Assembly (NCBI RefSeq): GCF_000717335.1
Contig: NZ_JNYZ01000019.1
Location: forward strand, 1 to 64,000
Direction: 5' to 3'
Source: Amycolatopsis jejuensis
Lineage (GTDB): Bacteria; Actinomycetota; Actinomycetes; Mycobacteriales; Pseudonocardiaceae
DNA length: 64,000 nucleotides
The translations under genes were made by a program, and so were the position numbers. The notes under the pieces were generated by a model. That model had not been told where the DNA came from, searched no databases, and saw nothing but the letters and a program-made list of their open reading frames with translations. Below are positions 26,506 through 36,207 of this stretch, one piece after another. How positions within the stretch are numbered: position 1 is the stretch's first letter; every line of letters begins with the position of its first letter.

Positions 26506-26510
26506 GGCGG

Positions 26511-27593
26511 TCAGCTCCCGACCCCGAGCTGCTCGCTGTAGAACAGACCGAGCCCGAACATGCAGCAGATCGCCGACAGCAGCCAGAACCGGATGATCAC
26601 CGTGGTTTCCGCCCACCCGGCGAGCTCGAAGTGGTGGTGGAACGGCGCCATCCGGAAGAGCCTGCGCCGCGTCGTGCGGAACACCGCGATCTGTGTGACC
26701 ACCGAGATCATCTCGACCATGAACAGGCCGCCGATCACGATGGCGAGCAGTTCGGTGCGCGTGGTCATGGACAGCCCGGCGACGAGACCGCCGAGCGCGA
26801 GCGAACCCGTGTCCCCCATGAAGATCTTCGCCGGGGCCGCGTTCCACCACAGGAATCCGACGCACGCGCCGGTGGCCGCTGCGGCGACCACCGCGAGGTC
26901 GAGCGGGTCGCGGACGTCGTAGCAGGCGGGCAGCGGCTGGGTCGCACACGAAAGCCGGGCCTGCCAGAAGGAGATCACCACGTACGTCGCGAGCACCATC
27001 GCCGCCGCGCCACCGGCCAGCCCGTCGAGCCCGTCGGTGAAGTTGACCGCGTTCGACCAGCCGGAGATGACGACGTAGCAGAAGATCACGAACACGATCG
27101 ACGGGAACGTGATGAGCGCGAGGTCCCGGACGTAGGACAGGCTCTGCGACGCCGGGGTGAGCCCCTGCTCGTCGGCGAACTGCAGCGAGAGCACCGCGAA
27201 GAGGATGGTGACCACGAGCTGGCCGACCAGTTTCGCGGTCTTGTTGAGCCCCAGGTTGCGCTGCTTGCGGATCTTGATGAAGTCGTCGAGGAACCCGACC
27301 ACGCCGAGCCCGACCGCGAGCATCAGCACGAGCAGCCCGGACGCCGAGGGCGCCGCCGAACGCGAGTTGCCGATCCAGGTGATCAGGTGCGCGACGAAGT
27401 ACCCGGCGACCATCGCGATGATGATCGCGACGCCGCCCATGGTCGGCGTGCCGCGCTTCGACTTGTGCCCCTGCGGGCCTTCCTCGCGGATCTCCTGGCC
27501 GAAGCCCTGCCGCGAGAAGACCCGGATCAGGTAGGGCGTGAGCAGGATCGAGATCAGCAGACCCGCCGCGGCCGCGATCATGATGTTGATCAC
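26511..27593 (-). CDS. mraY: MraY, phospho-MurNAc-pentapeptide translocase (lipid I synthesis)
   Basis: 360 residues from GTG 27593, overlapping the murF stop by 4 bp. A ten-helix membrane enzyme joining UDP-MurNAc-pentapeptide to undecaprenyl phosphate. Catalytic landmarks: [32 protein letters not shown] (the paired Asp), [30 protein letters not shown] and the APFHHHFE histidine motif near residue 325. No irregularity seen. Confidence 0.98.
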   Translation of the reverse strand: MINIMIAAAAGLLISILLTPYLIRVFSRQGFGQEIREEGPQGHKSKRGTPTMGGVAIIIAMVAGYFVAHLITWIGNSRSAAPSASGLLVLMLAVGLGVVGFLDDFIKIRKQRNLGLNKTAKLVGQLVVTILFAVLSLQFADEQGLTPASQSLSYVRDLALITFPSIVFVIFCYVVISGWSNAVNFTDGLDGLAGGAAAMVLATYVVISFWQARLSCATQPLPACYDVRDPLDLAVVAAAATGACVGFLWWNAAPAKIFMGDTGSLALGGLVAGLSMTTRTELLAIVIGGLFMVEMISVVTQIAVFRTTRRRLFRMAPFHHHFELAGWAETTVIIRFWLLSAICCMFGLGLFYSEQLGVGS

Positions 27594-29095
27594 GCGTGAC
27601 CACCGTTCGAGCGTTCGGAGGACGGAGTGGGAGCGGCCCCGGGACCGGTGAGCAGCGCATCGGCCACCCGCCAGAGACCGGCGAAGTTGGAGGCCTTGAC
27701 CAGCACCACGTCCCCGGGACGGAGCTGATCATGCAGCACGGCGACGGCCGCTTCGACATCGGGTACCAGCACCGACTCCTCGCCCCAGGAACCCTCCTGG
27801 AACGCGCCCTGGTGCATCGCGGCCGCCTCCGGGCCGACCACGACGAGCTTCTCGATGTTGAGCCGGACGGCGAGCCTGCCGATCGCGTCGTGCGCGGTCA
27901 CCGAGTCCTCGCCGAGCTCGCCCATCACGCCGAGCACCGCCCAGGTCCGGCGGCCCGACCGGCCCATCGAGGCCAGTGCTTTGAGCCCGGCCCGCACCGA
28001 TTCGGGGTTGGCGTTGTAGGCGTCGTTGAGGATCGTGACGCCGTCCGCGCGGGTGGTGACCTCCATCCGGCGCGCCGAACGCTGCTGCAGCGACGACAGC
28101 CGCTGCGCGATCTCCTCGGTGGTGGCGCCCAGCTCACGCGCGACGGCTGCCGCGGAAAGCGCATTGCCGACGTGGTGCTCGCCGTACAGCGGAAGCGTGA
28201 CCGGAGCCTCGCCCTCGGGCGTGACGAGCCGGAAGGACGCGCGGGCCTCGGCGTCGATCGTGATGTCGGCGGCCCGGATCTGCGCACCGGCCGACTCCCC
28301 GACGCCGACGACGCGGGCCTTCGTCCGGTTCGCCATGGCGGCGACCAGCGGGTCGTCGAGGTTCAGCACCGCGAGACCGGTGTCCGGCAGCGCCTCGACC
28401 AGTTCGCCCTTGGCTTTCGCGATGCCCTCGCGCGAGCCGAACTCGCCGACGTGCGCGCTGCCCACGTTGAGCACCACCCCGATCCGCGGCGGCGCGATCG
28501 CGGCCGCGTCGGCGATGTGCCCGACCCCGCGGGCGGACATCTCCAGCACGAGGAACTTCGTGGACCGGTCGGCCCGCAGCGCGGTCCACGGGTGGCCCAG
28601 CTCGCTGTTGAACGACCCGGGCGGCGCCACCGTGGCGCCCATCGGCTCCAGCAGCTGCGCGATGACGTCCTTGGTGGAGGTCTTGCCGGACGACCCGGTG
28701 ATCCCGACGACCGTGAGCCCGCCGGACGCCAGCCGGTCGACGACGTAGCGCGCGAGCTTGCCCAGCGCGGCCAGCACCGCGGCGCCGGACCCGTCGGTGT
28801 CGCCGGTGAGCGCCACCGACCGCTCGTGCGCCTGCCCCGGCGGCAGCGGGGGGACGACGATCGCGGGCGCGTCGACCTCGCGGGCGGCGAGTACGCCGGC
28901 CGCACCGGCCTCGATGGCCTGCGCGGCGAAGTCATGGCCGTCGAGGCTCTCGCCGGGCAGGGCGAGGAACAACCCGCCGGGCCCGATCTTGCCGGTGTGG
29001 AACTCGACACTGCCGGTGACAATCGCGGCACCGTCGGTGCGATGCAGCCGCCCGCCGACGACGTCGGCGATCTCGGCGAGGCTCAGCTCGATCAC
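27590..29095 (-). CDS. murF: MurF, UDP-MurNAc-tripeptide-D-Ala-D-Ala ligase
   Basis: 501 residues from GTG 29095, overlapping the murE stop by 4 bp. Mur ligase with the ATP loop [20 protein letters not shown] (about 130-150), [26 protein letters not shown] and the C-terminal [18 protein letters not shown]. The C-terminal tail ([12 protein letters not shown]) is a short extension. It adds D-Ala-D-Ala, completing the pentapeptide precursor. Confidence 0.98.
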   Translation of the reverse strand: MIELSLAEIADVVGGRLHRTDGAAIVTGSVEFHTGKIGPGGLFLALPGESLDGHDFAAQAIEAGAAGVLAAREVDAPAIVVPPLPPGQAHERSVALTGDTDGSGAAVLAALGKLARYVVDRLASGGLTVVGITGSSGKTSTKDVIAQLLEPMGATVAPPGSFNSELGHPWTALRADRSTKFLVLEMSARGVGHIADAAAIAPPRIGVVLNVGSAHVGEFGSREGIAKAKGELVEALPDTGLAVLNLDDPLVAAMANRTKARVVGVGESAGAQIRAADITIDAEARASFRLVTPEGEAPVTLPLYGEHHVGNALSAAAVARELGATTEEIAQRLSSLQQRSARRMEVTTRADGVTILNDAYNANPESVRAGLKALASMGRSGRRTWAVLGVMGELGEDSVTAHDAIGRLAVRLNIEKLVVVGPEAAAMHQGAFQEGSWGEESVLVPDVEAAVAVLHDQLRPGDVVLVKASNFAGLWRVADALLTGPGAAPTPSSERSNGGHA

Positions 29096-30699
29096 GCGGT
29101 CACCTCGAGACGCTTGCGGATGGCCGCCTCCAGCTCGTCACGGTCGGAAAACGGATGCACGACCCCCTGGGCTTCCTGGCCGGTTTCGTGGCCCTTTCCG
29201 GCGATCAGGACGATGTCGCCCGGCCCGGCGAGCTCGACCGCGTGCGCGATCGCCTCCCGCCGGTCGCCGATTTCCTGTACCTCGCCGCCCAACGCCGGTC
29301 CGACCCCGCGGGCACCGGCGAGCATCGCGGCGCGGATCGCGGCCGGGTCCTCCGACCGCGGGTTGTCGTCGGTCACGATCAGCACGTCACTGCGGCGCGC
29401 GGCGGCTTCCCCCATCATCGGGCGCTTCGCGGTGTCACGGTCACCGCCGCAGCCGAGCACGGTGATGATCCGGCCGTCGGTACGGGCACGCAGCGCGTCG
29501 AGCCCTTGCGCGACCGCGGCCGGCTTGTGCGCGTAGTCGACCACCGCGGTGAACTCCTGGCCGAGGAACACGCGTTCCATCCGGCCGGGCACCTCGACCG
29601 CGGCGAGCCCGGCGACGATCTCGTCCGCGCCGACCCCCGCACTGTCCAGGATCGCGGCCGCGAGCACCGCGTTGGCGACGTTGAACGTGCCCGGCAGCGG
29701 GATCTTCGCCGCGCGGACGATGCCGTCCGGGCCGTGCAGGGTGAAGGTCTGCTCCCCGGCCGGGGTCGCGTCGATGTCGGCCGCGCGCCACGCCGCTTCG
29801 ATGCCCGGTTCGATCGAGACGGTGACCGTCTGCGGCGTCAGCAGCGCCTGCCCCCACGCGCTGTCGATCACCACGACCTCGGTGGTCGACCGTCCGTCGA
29901 ACAACAAGGACTTGGCGGCGAAGTACTCCTCCATGTCCTGGTGGAAATCGAGGTGGTCCTGCGACAGGTTGGTGAACGCGCCCACCGCGAACCGCGTGCC
30001 GTTGACGCGGCCGAGCGCCAGCGCGTGGCTCGACACCTCCATCGGCACGTGCGTGACGCCGCGCTCCAGCATCACCGCGAGCAGCGCCTGCAGGTCCGGT
30101 GCCTCCGGCGTGGTGAACCCGCTCGCGAGGCGCTCCCCGGCGATGCGGGTCTCGACCGTGCCGATCAGCCCGGTGGTGAGCCCGGCCGCCTGCAGGCCCG
30201 CGTCGACGAGGTACGAGGTCGTGGTCTTGCCTGCGGTGCCGGTGACGCCGAGGACGGCCAGGTTCAGCGACGGCTCGCCGTAGATCCACGCGGCGATCTC
30301 GCCGAGCGCGGCCCGCGGGTCCGGGTGCACGAGGACCGGCACCGGCGCGTCCCGCAGCACCGGCCGCTCGGCGCCTTCGGGATCGGTGAGCACCGCGGCG
30401 GCACCGGCGGCGAGCGCCTGGTCGCTGAAGTCGGCGCCGTGCGCGCGGGCGCCGGGCAAGCCGGCGAAGAGGTCACCGGGAAGCACGTGCTGTGCGCGCA
30501 GCGTGGTGCCGGTGACGGTGAGGTCGGCGGCCTCGGGGCGGTCGGCGATGAGCCGCGCACCCGCGCGGGCGAGCAAGGTGGCCAGCGGGACCGGGTCAAT
30601 CCGGTCCGGGCGCGGCGGCGCGGCGGCCGCCTTCACCGGGCTGTCCGGCAGCGACGCGGCGGCGGGCCCGCTCTGGGGCTGGGACGAGGACACGGACAC
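29092..30699 (-). CDS. murE: MurE, meso-diaminopimelate-adding ligase
   Basis: 535 residues from GTG 30699 (a second in-frame GTG at 30693 is possible; no clear ribosome binding site). After a Pro/Ala-rich N-terminal extension, the Mur ligase core carries the ATP loop GVTGTAGKTTTSYLV, NLSQDHLDFHQDMEEY, and the substrate motif DDNPRSEDP, whose DNPR is diagnostic for meso-diaminopimelate rather than lysine. Upstream is a 293-bp gap to ftsI containing a 30-bp repeat array, so murE may have its own promoter. Confidence 0.97.
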   Translation of the reverse strand: MSVSSSQPQSGPAAASLPDSPVKAAAAPPRPDRIDPVPLATLLARAGARLIADRPEAADLTVTGTTLRAQHVLPGDLFAGLPGARAHGADFSDQALAAGAAAVLTDPEGAERPVLRDAPVPVLVHPDPRAALGEIAAWIYGEPSLNLAVLGVTGTAGKTTTSYLVDAGLQAAGLTTGLIGTVETRIAGERLASGFTTPEAPDLQALLAVMLERGVTHVPMEVSSHALALGRVNGTRFAVGAFTNLSQDHLDFHQDMEEYFAAKSLLFDGRSTTEVVVIDSAWGQALLTPQTVTVSIEPGIEAAWRAADIDATPAGEQTFTLHGPDGIVRAAKIPLPGTFNVANAVLAAAILDSAGVGADEIVAGLAAVEVPGRMERVFLGQEFTAVVDYAHKPAAVAQGLDALRARTDGRIITVLGCGGDRDTAKRPMMGEAAARRSDVLIVTDDNPRSEDPAAIRAAMLAGARGVGPALGGEVQEIGDRREAIAHAVELAGPGDIVLIAGKGHETGQEAQGVVHPFSDRDELEAAIRKRLEVTA

Positions 30700-30857
30700 G
30701 CCGGAGAGGTTACCGAGGCCGCATCCGGGTGACCCAAGCCGGTACGGCGAACGCGCCCCCGCGATGGCGGTGTGCTATGCCGTCCGGCGAAGGTCATTGC
30801 GGCGCAAGCCTTTCTCCCGCCGCGCACCAGCCCAAGTGGACACCCCGCGCGTCATCG

Positions 30858-30966
30858 CCCCAATGTGGCATTCGCTGCATCCCACGCACCCAATGCCACA
30901 TTCGCTGCATCCCACGCACCCAATGCCACATTCGCTGCGTCACATGCACCCAATGCCACATTGGGG
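30858..30966. repeat. 30-bp tandem repeat array bounded by 15-bp inverted termini, inside the mur/fts operon
   Basis: Three full 30-bp units starting CCCAATG (30859-30888, 30889-30918, 30919-30948) and a partial unit (30949-30962). Each unit reads CCCAATGCCACATTCGCTGC followed by a CATCCCACGCA-type tail; the first has GTGGC in place of CCACA. The outer ends, CCCCAATGTGGCATT and AATGCCACATTGGGG, are exact reverse complements. It fills the gap between ftsI and murE. Confidence 0.9.
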
Positions 30967-30992
30967 TCGCTTCCGGCGCGCGCGTTCCGCGG

Positions 30993-32900
30993 TCAGCTCA
31001 GCACGAGCGGAACCACCGGCGACGGCCCGTCCGACAGCGGGATCTGGTACCGCTGCGACAGATAGGACGCGATCGAGTGGAAAAGCGGCCCGGCGGAATG
31101 CCCGGCGGGCAGCGTGGTGTCCGGTGCGTCGAGGCGGATGCCGACGACGAACCGCGGGTGGTCGGCGGGCAGGATGCCGGCGAAGGTGATGTTCGCGAGG
31201 CTCGAGCTGTACGCCTTGGTACGCGGGTCGATCTGCTGGCCGGTACCGGTCTTGCCGGAGATCTGGTACCCCTCCAGCGCGGCCGACGGCGCGGTGCCGG
31301 TGTTCGGGCTCTTCGCGTTCTGCACCACCGAGCGCAGCATGTCGCGGACGGTCTTCGCCGTCTGCGGGCTCACCACCTGCTCGGTTTTCGGGGCCGGCTC
31401 GGGCACCACGGTGCCGTCCGGGTTCTTCTTCGCCTTCACGATCCGCGGTTCCACGCGCAGCCCGTCGTTCGCGATCGCCTGGTACATCCCGGCCATCTGC
31501 ACCACGGTCATCGAAAGACCCTGGCCGATCGGCAGGTTGCCGAACGTGGACGCCGACCACTTGTCGCGCGGCGGCACGTATCCGGCGCTCTCGCCGGGCA
31601 GCCCGATCCCGGTCTTCTGCCCGATGCCGAACTTCTTCAGCAGCGCCAGATACCGGTCCGGGCCGACCTGCTGGGCCAGCTCGAGCGTGCCGACGTTGGA
31701 GGATTTCGCGAAGACCCCGGTGGTGGTGAACGTCTGCGTGCCGTGCTGCCACGCGTCGTGCACCGTGCGGTCGGCGACCTTGATCGACCCGGGCACCTCG
31801 AGCGTGGACTCGGGCGTGGCGATCTTGTCGTCGATGGCCGCGGTGGCGGTGACGACCTTGTTCACCGAACCGGGTTCGTACGGCGTGGTGACCGGGCGGT
31901 TGTTGAGCAGGTCGTCCTTGACCGTGGACGGGTCGTTGGGGTTGAAGGTGCGGTCGTCGGCGAGCGCGTAGACCTCGCCGGTCTTCGCGTCCATGATCAC
32001 CGCCTGGCCGCCCTTGGCGTGTGACTGCGCGACGTAGTCGCTCAACTGCCGCTGCAGTTCGAACTGCAGGTCGGAGTCGAGGGTGAGCTCGAGGTCGGAC
32101 CCCGGGACGGCGGCCTGCAGCACGTGCTCGGAGCCCGGCAGGTACAGGTTGTCGTTGCCGTTCTGGGTGTTCACGATCTCGCGGCCGGGCTTGCCTGCCA
32201 GGTCCTCGTCACGGGAGCGCTCGAGCCCGAGCACGCCGTGCAGGTTGTGCTTGGACACGTCCGGGTCGTCCATCCGCCAGTTCGCGAGGCCGACGATGTT
32301 CGACGCCAGCGTGTCCCCCGGGTACTCGCGCTTGGCGCGCTTCTCCACGCTGATCCACGCGTACTTCTTCACGATGTCGTCGGCCACCGAAGGCTCGACG
32401 TCGTTGACCAGGTAGGTGAACGACTGCTGCTTGTGCAGCAGCGCGGACTGCTCGGCCTCGGTGGTGAGGTGCGGCACCTTCGCGGCGATGTACTTGGCCG
32501 CGCCGGTGACCTCGGTTTCGAAGTTCCGGCCCTTGTCCGGGTACTTCTTCGCGTACTCGTCCATCGTTTTGTGCAGTGCCCGCAGATTCACCGACAGTGT
32601 GCGGGTTTCCACGCTGAACGCGAGCTTCGCGCCGTTGCGGTCCACAATGGACCCGCGCTGCGCCGGGATGTCGATGGTGAGCGAACGCTGCCGCTCGGCC
32701 GCCGCGGACAGCGCGGGCGCCTCGAACCACTGCACCTGCACGAGTTTCGCGCCAGCAACGACCATGAGCGCGACGAGCATGATGCGGACGGCGGAAAACC
32801 GGCTGCGCTGTCCCCCGTTGCCCCGCTTCGCGACCGCGCGGCGGGTGCCCGCGGCGTACGTGCGCCGCGCGCTCCCCGCCGCCTTCGAACGGCCTGCCAT
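30993..32900 (-). CDS. ftsI: FtsI/PbpB, septal peptidoglycan transpeptidase (class B PBP)
   Basis: 635 residues. A basic cytoplasmic N-terminus and one membrane anchor (about 38-56, VRIMLVALMVVAGAKLV) precede the dimerisation domain (QRGSIVDRNGAKLAFSV) and the penicillin-binding domain with the active-site EPGSVNK (SxxK), SSNVGT (SxN) and KTGTGQQ (KTG). It cross-links peptidoglycan made by FtsW at the septum. Its ATG overlaps the stop of the FtsL-like gene (TAATG). The 3' gap to murE is 293 bp. Confidence 0.97.
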   Translation of the reverse strand: MAGRSKAAGSARRTYAAGTRRAVAKRGNGGQRSRFSAVRIMLVALMVVAGAKLVQVQWFEAPALSAAAERQRSLTIDIPAQRGSIVDRNGAKLAFSVETRTLSVNLRALHKTMDEYAKKYPDKGRNFETEVTGAAKYIAAKVPHLTTEAEQSALLHKQQSFTYLVNDVEPSVADDIVKKYAWISVEKRAKREYPGDTLASNIVGLANWRMDDPDVSKHNLHGVLGLERSRDEDLAGKPGREIVNTQNGNDNLYLPGSEHVLQAAVPGSDLELTLDSDLQFELQRQLSDYVAQSHAKGGQAVIMDAKTGEVYALADDRTFNPNDPSTVKDDLLNNRPVTTPYEPGSVNKVVTATAAIDDKIATPESTLEVPGSIKVADRTVHDAWQHGTQTFTTTGVFAKSSNVGTLELAQQVGPDRYLALLKKFGIGQKTGIGLPGESAGYVPPRDKWSASTFGNLPIGQGLSMTVVQMAGMYQAIANDGLRVEPRIVKAKKNPDGTVVPEPAPKTEQVVSPQTAKTVRDMLRSVVQNAKSPNTGTAPSAALEGYQISGKTGTGQQIDPRTKAYSSSLANITFAGILPADHPRFVVGIRLDAPDTTLPAGHSAGPLFHSIASYLSQRYQIPLSDGPSPVVPLVLS

Positions 32901-33556
32901 TACTGTCCTCCCCCGGTGCCCGCCGGAGTACCCGACAGGTCGCCTTCGATCCCGCCTTCCTGCGGGGCGGACGGCCCCGCGGGCGGTGCGGTCACGTCCT
33001 GCTCCTGCGGCTGGGCCCGCGTCGGGTCGCCGACCACGGTCGTCTTGCCGTCCTTGCCGACGATGATGCGCGCCGGGTCACCGCCGGGCACCATGCCCAG
33101 CGCTTTGGCCGCAGGTGCCAGCTGTGCGGGCGACTGCGCCTTCGCGACTTCGCGCACCAGCCGGTCCTTCGCCTCTGCGAGAGAAGCGTTCTCCGTACGC
33201 AGCTTCTCGAGCCGGTACGAGTCGGCGATCGCCTGCGTGGTGAGCCACAGCGTGGAAGCGACACCTATCGCAAGCAGCCCCATCATCACCAGCACGAACG
33301 ACGCGCGCGACCGCGGCCAGTGCAGCTTCAGCCGCGTACGCACTGTCGTGGTCTCGAGCGGCTCCGGCTCGACCGTCGGCTTCTTCGGCGCACGCTGCCG
33401 CAGCAGATCGGCACGCTGCGCACGCCGGGCGTACGCGCGCTCCGCAGCCGTCGTGCGCTTCCGTACCGGCGCCTCCGGCTGGGTGATCGTGTTCTGCGTT
33501 TCCCGCTCGACCGTGGTCGACGCCGACGCGCGGCGGGACTTCGTGGGTGCGGTCAT
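32900..33556 (-). CDS. ftsL: FtsL-like divisome protein
   Basis: 218 residues. Topology is that of FtsL: a long basic cytoplasmic N-terminus (about 1-82), one transmembrane helix (about 86-108, [19 protein letters not shown]), then a short coiled coil ([21 protein letters not shown]) and a Pro/Gly/Gln-rich tail. Sequence conservation is low in this family; position between rsmH and ftsI is the strongest argument. FtsL activates FtsWI with FtsQ and partner. ATG 33556 overlaps the rsmH stop (ATGA). Confidence 0.9.
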   Translation of the reverse strand: MTAPTKSRRASASTTVERETQNTITQPEAPVRKRTTAAERAYARRAQRADLLRQRAPKKPTVEPEPLETTTVRTRLKLHWPRSRASFVLVMMGLLAIGVASTLWLTTQAIADSYRLEKLRTENASLAEAKDRLVREVAKAQSPAQLAPAAKALGMVPGGDPARIIVGKDGKTTVVGDPTRAQPQEQDVTAPPAGPSAPQEGGIEGDLSGTPAGTGGGQ

Positions 33557-34509
33557 CGCGGCTCTCCGATCCGTTGTGCGGCCCGCAGCCGTACCGAGGC
33601 TGCGCGCGGGTTGTGCTCGATCTCGCCCTCTCCGGCCTTCTCCGCTCCCCGGGTGAGGAGCTTCAGCTCCGGCCCGTGCCCGGGCAGCTCGACCGGAAGT
33701 CCTTCCGGGGTCCGGGATTTGGCCAGTTCCGCGAGTGCCTGCTTCACCAGCCGGTCTTCGAGGGACTGGTACGACTCGACGACGATGCGGCCGTCCATCG
33801 CCAGCGCACCCAGCGCCGCGGGCATCGCCCGGCGCAGGACTTCCAGCTCGCCGTTGACCTCGATCCGCAACGCCTGGAACGTGCGCTTCGCCGGATGCCC
33901 GCCGGTGCGCCGGCTCGCCGCCGGCACCGCGCTGTAGAGCAGTTCGACCAGGCGCCCGCTGCGAGTGAACGGCTCCTTCTCCCGTTCCGCCACCACAGCC
34001 CGCACGATCCGCTGCGCGAAGCGTTCCTCGCCGTAGTCACGCAGGATCCGGATCAGCTCGCCGGGCGCGTAGGTGTTGAGCACGTCGGCCGCGGTGAACC
34101 CGGTCGTCGGGTCCATCCGCATGTCGAGCGGCGCGTCGTGGGCGTAGGCGAACCCGCGTTCGGTGCGGTCCAGCTGCATCGACGAGACCCCGAGGTCGAA
34201 CAGGATTCCGTCCACATGCGACAGTCCCAGCCCGGACAGTGCTTCGGGGAGCCCGTCGTAGACCGTGTGCACGAGGTCGACGCGGTCACCGTGCCGCGCG
34301 AGCCGCTCGGCGGAGCGCTCGAGCGCGGCGGGATCGCGGTCCAGCCCGACGAGGCGGAGCCGGGGAAAGGCGGTGAGCAGCGCGGCGGAGTGGCCGCCGA
34401 GACCGACGGTGGCGTCGACCAGCACGGCGTCCCGGTCGCCCAGCGCGGGGGTGAACAGCTCGACGATCCGCTGCAGCAGCACCGGAACGTGCTCGGGTGC
34501 GCCCGTCAT
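33553..34509 (-). CDS. rsmH: RsmH (MraW), 16S rRNA m4C1402 methyltransferase
   Basis: 318 residues from ATG 34509, with a strong purine-rich ribosome binding site (AGGAAAGGGGGAAGGG). Motifs: [27 protein letters not shown] (SAM site), [28 protein letters not shown], and [13 protein letters not shown]. Methylates the ribosomal decoding centre. It is preceded by a structured leader of the mraW type and is separated from mraZ by 190 bp. Confidence 0.97.
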   Translation of the reverse strand: MTGAPEHVPVLLQRIVELFTPALGDRDAVLVDATVGLGGHSAALLTAFPRLRLVGLDRDPAALERSAERLARHGDRVDLVHTVYDGLPEALSGLGLSHVDGILFDLGVSSMQLDRTERGFAYAHDAPLDMRMDPTTGFTAADVLNTYAPGELIRILRDYGEERFAQRIVRAVVAEREKEPFTRSGRLVELLYSAVPAASRRTGGHPAKRTFQALRIEVNGELEVLRRAMPAALGALAMDGRIVVESYQSLEDRLVKQALAELAKSRTPEGLPVELPGHGPELKLLTRGAEKAGEGEIEHNPRAASVRLRAAQRIGEPR

Positions 34510-34550
34510 CCCTTCCCCCTTTCCTGCGCGTGCTTCCCGGGGGAGATGCG

Positions 34551-34647
34551 GCGGATGCCGTCAGGTCCCTGCCCGCCCGCTTGCTGACCTGGCACCGGGG
34601 AAGGTGCGCCAGGGCCAAAGAGCGGACAGAGGCCTCACGGCATCCGC
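34551..34647 (-). ncRNA. Structured leader before rsmH, resembling the mraW RNA motif
   Basis: An 11-bp perfect closing stem (GCGGATGCCGT at 34551-34561 with ACGGCATCCGC at 34637-34647) encloses at least one inner hairpin (CTGGCACC 34589-34596 / GGTGCGCCAG 34603-34612) and a possible CGGAC/GTCCG-rich arm. An actinobacterial conserved RNA structure upstream of mraW/rsmH is known (the mraW motif); I matched it by position and shape, not by a model search. Confidence 0.65.
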
Positions 34648-34699
34648 GTGGTACGGCGTACCCGCGTCCCCCGACGACACAGGTGCGCTCGGCCGTCTC

Positions 34700-35131
34700 C
34701 TAGAAGACGCCCGGTAGCACTTCCTCCCGAGCCTGTGCGTAGCTGTCCTCGTGTTCGTCCAGGTAGCCCTGCCACGCCTGGGCGTCCCAGATCTCGAGCC
34801 GCGTGATCGCGCCGATCACCACGCATTCCTTGTTCAGCCCGGCATAGCGGCGCAGCTCCGGCGCAATGGCGATGCGCCCTTGCCCGTCCGGGCGTTGCTC
34901 GTCCGTCCCGGCGAACAGGTAGCGCTGGTAGGCCCGTACCGCCTCGTTCGTGAACGGGGCTTCGGCGACCTTCCGAGCCATCTGCTCGAACTCGGCGCGG
35001 GGGAAGACGAAGAGACAGTGGTCCTGCCCCTTGGTGACCATCAGCCCGCCGGCCAAGGCATCGCGGAACTTCGCGGGCAGCGTGAGCCGCCCTTTGTCGT
35101 CCAGTTTCGGGGTGTGGGTGCCGAGGAACAC
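34700..35131 (-). CDS. mraZ: MraZ, transcriptional regulator of the division/cell-wall cluster
   Basis: 143 residues. GTG 35131 is the start because GGGAGGTGG lies 5-6 bases upstream and the protein then begins [16 protein letters not shown], the normal MraZ N-terminus; an upstream ATG at 35224 would add 31 unrelated residues and start inside the operator. Two AbrB-like MraZ domains are seen ([17 protein letters not shown]; the second with [13 protein letters not shown]). MraZ proteins bind direct repeats in their own promoter; four such boxes are present at 35199-35233. Confidence 0.96.
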   Translation of the reverse strand: MFLGTHTPKLDDKGRLTLPAKFRDALAGGLMVTKGQDHCLFVFPRAEFEQMARKVAEAPFTNEAVRAYQRYLFAGTDEQRPDGQGRIAIAPELRRYAGLNKECVVIGAITRLEIWDAQAWQGYLDEHEDSYAQAREEVLPGVF

Positions 35132-35198
35132 CGGCCACCACCTCCCTGCCATTTCCGGTTGGCTCCCCACCCGGATCCGGCCCCGGGGCTCCCTTCCG

Positions 35199-35240
35199 CC
35201 CCACTGCGCACCACCGTACCCCACTTTTCACCACAGTCAA
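35199..35240 (-). promoter_or_regulatory. mraZ promoter with four MraZ boxes
   Basis: On the minus strand TTGACT (35240-35235), 16 bases, TACGGT (35218-35213) forms a promoter. Over it lie four 5-base boxes at exact 10-bp spacing: TGGTG, TGGGG, TGGTG, TGGGG (plus-strand CACCA at 35229, CCCCA at 35219, CACCA at 35209, CCCCA at 35199). MraZ is known to bind TGGGN-type direct repeats separated by 5 bp, so autoregulation is very likely. Confidence 0.85.
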
Positions 35241-35529
35241 CGAGTCTGCCGCGCGCGCCACTCCGTCGTGTCAGGTGTTTGTGCAGGTCACGAAGGTGGG
35301 TGACGGTGGGGGGTGGGTGGGGGGACCGTGGTGAAGATCCCCCGCACCGGGGTCCCGGGCAACCTCGCGGGACGTGAAACGTCCGTGTTTCCCCAGGATG
35401 GCGGGCGCAGTGGGGCCTGGTGGGGGACGGGGGTGGGGCTCAGTGGGGAGTGGCGGTGGGGCTCAGTGGGGAGCCGGGGTGGGGAGCAGGGGTGGCCGTC
35501 CACGTGCGACAGTCCACTTCAGACCTCCG
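35241..35529. other. G-rich intergenic region between mraZ and the EspG-type gene
   Basis: The plus strand is extremely G-rich. It contains TGGGT at 35297 and TGGGG at 35307 (10 bp apart) and a 23-bp tandem array at 35411-35484. No gene is supported; short open frames reflect composition. Confidence 0.6.
35411..35484 (+). repeat. 23-bp tandem repeat with paired TGGGG words
   Basis: Three units (35411, 35434, 35457) and a start of a fourth (35480). Each unit has TGGGG at position 1 and again at position 11, i.e. TGGGG-N5-TGGGG, then 8 bases. TGGGG words fall at 35411, 35421, 35434, 35444, 35457, 35467 and 35480. The 10-bp pairing is the MraZ-box geometry, in the orientation opposite to mraZ. 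Confidence 0.8.
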
Positions 35530-36207
35530 TCACCGCACCAGCTGCAGCACCCGCTCGGAAAGCCGCGCACCGTCCACCGGGGACACTGTCACCCAGTCCG
35601 CGGCCGCCGAAGGGACCGCGGAGTACGCGCCCGCGTCGGTGTCGAACCAGGTCAGCCCGCCTACGCGGGAAAGCCGCCCGTCGCGGGTACGCGTGTGCAC
35701 CGTGAACTGACCCGCCGCATACACCGGCCGGGACTGGATCGTCCGCAGTTCCGCACTGTCCGGAGGTGGGCCCTCCGTGGGAAGGCGGACGCCGTAGCCG
35801 GGGCCGGGGGTGAGCTCCGGCAGGACGTCCACGATCGACGACGCCAGCTCGCTTTCCCCGATACCGCTCACGCCGATCGTCCGCGACGGCTGGACCGCCA
35901 GCACCGCGGTCCTGTCCCGCAGCGCGGCCACGGCGCGGAACGGTTCGTCGGCGGTCATGTCCGCAAGGGCCTCGCACGACACATACACGTCCGCGGAAGC
36001 CAGCAGCCGCAAGCGGTTCTCCAGTGCCGCGTCGAGGCGGCCGTCGAAAAGGCCCCGCTCGCCGAGGTTGCGGTAGACCTCCGTGCGGATCGCGTCGCGG
36101 GCGGCCGCGGTCTCCCCCACGCTGGGTACCGAAAGCGGCACCGGCGGGCGGTCGAGGCCGAGGTCGGCCCAGACGATGTCGAACGCCGACGCCGACAGCC
36201 GGATCAA
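35530..36207 (-). CDS. ESX secretion-associated protein, EspG family
   Basis: 225 residues from TTG 36207, which overlaps the upstream stop (TTGA). The N-terminus LIRLSASAFDIVWADLGL is the typical EspG opening; EspG proteins are cytosolic chaperones for PE/PPE-type substrates of type VII secretion. It is at the short end for the family. Last gene of a four-gene operon with a WXG100-like protein, a lipoprotein and a small protein; no ESX core gene (EccC and others) is in the window. Confidence 0.85.
   Translation of the reverse strand: MIRLSASAFDIVWADLGLDRPPVPLSVPSVGETAAARDAIRTEVYRNLGERGLFDGRLDAALENRLRLLASADVYVSCEALADMTADEPFRAVAALRDRTAVLAVQPSRTIGVSGIGESELASSIVDVLPELTPGPGYGVRLPTEGPPPDSAELRTIQSRPVYAAGQFTVHTRTRDGRLSRVGGLTWFDTDAGAYSAVPSAAADWVTVSPVDGARLSERVLQLVR

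Noticed and set aside
30858..30966. CRISPR array
   Set aside because: Units are directly adjacent with no unique spacers and no cas genes; it is a simple tandem repeat with inverted ends.
35224..35224. ATG 35224 as mraZ start
   Set aside because: It lies inside the MraZ boxes and would add 31 unrelated residues; GTG 35131 has GGGAGGTGG and the conserved N-terminus.
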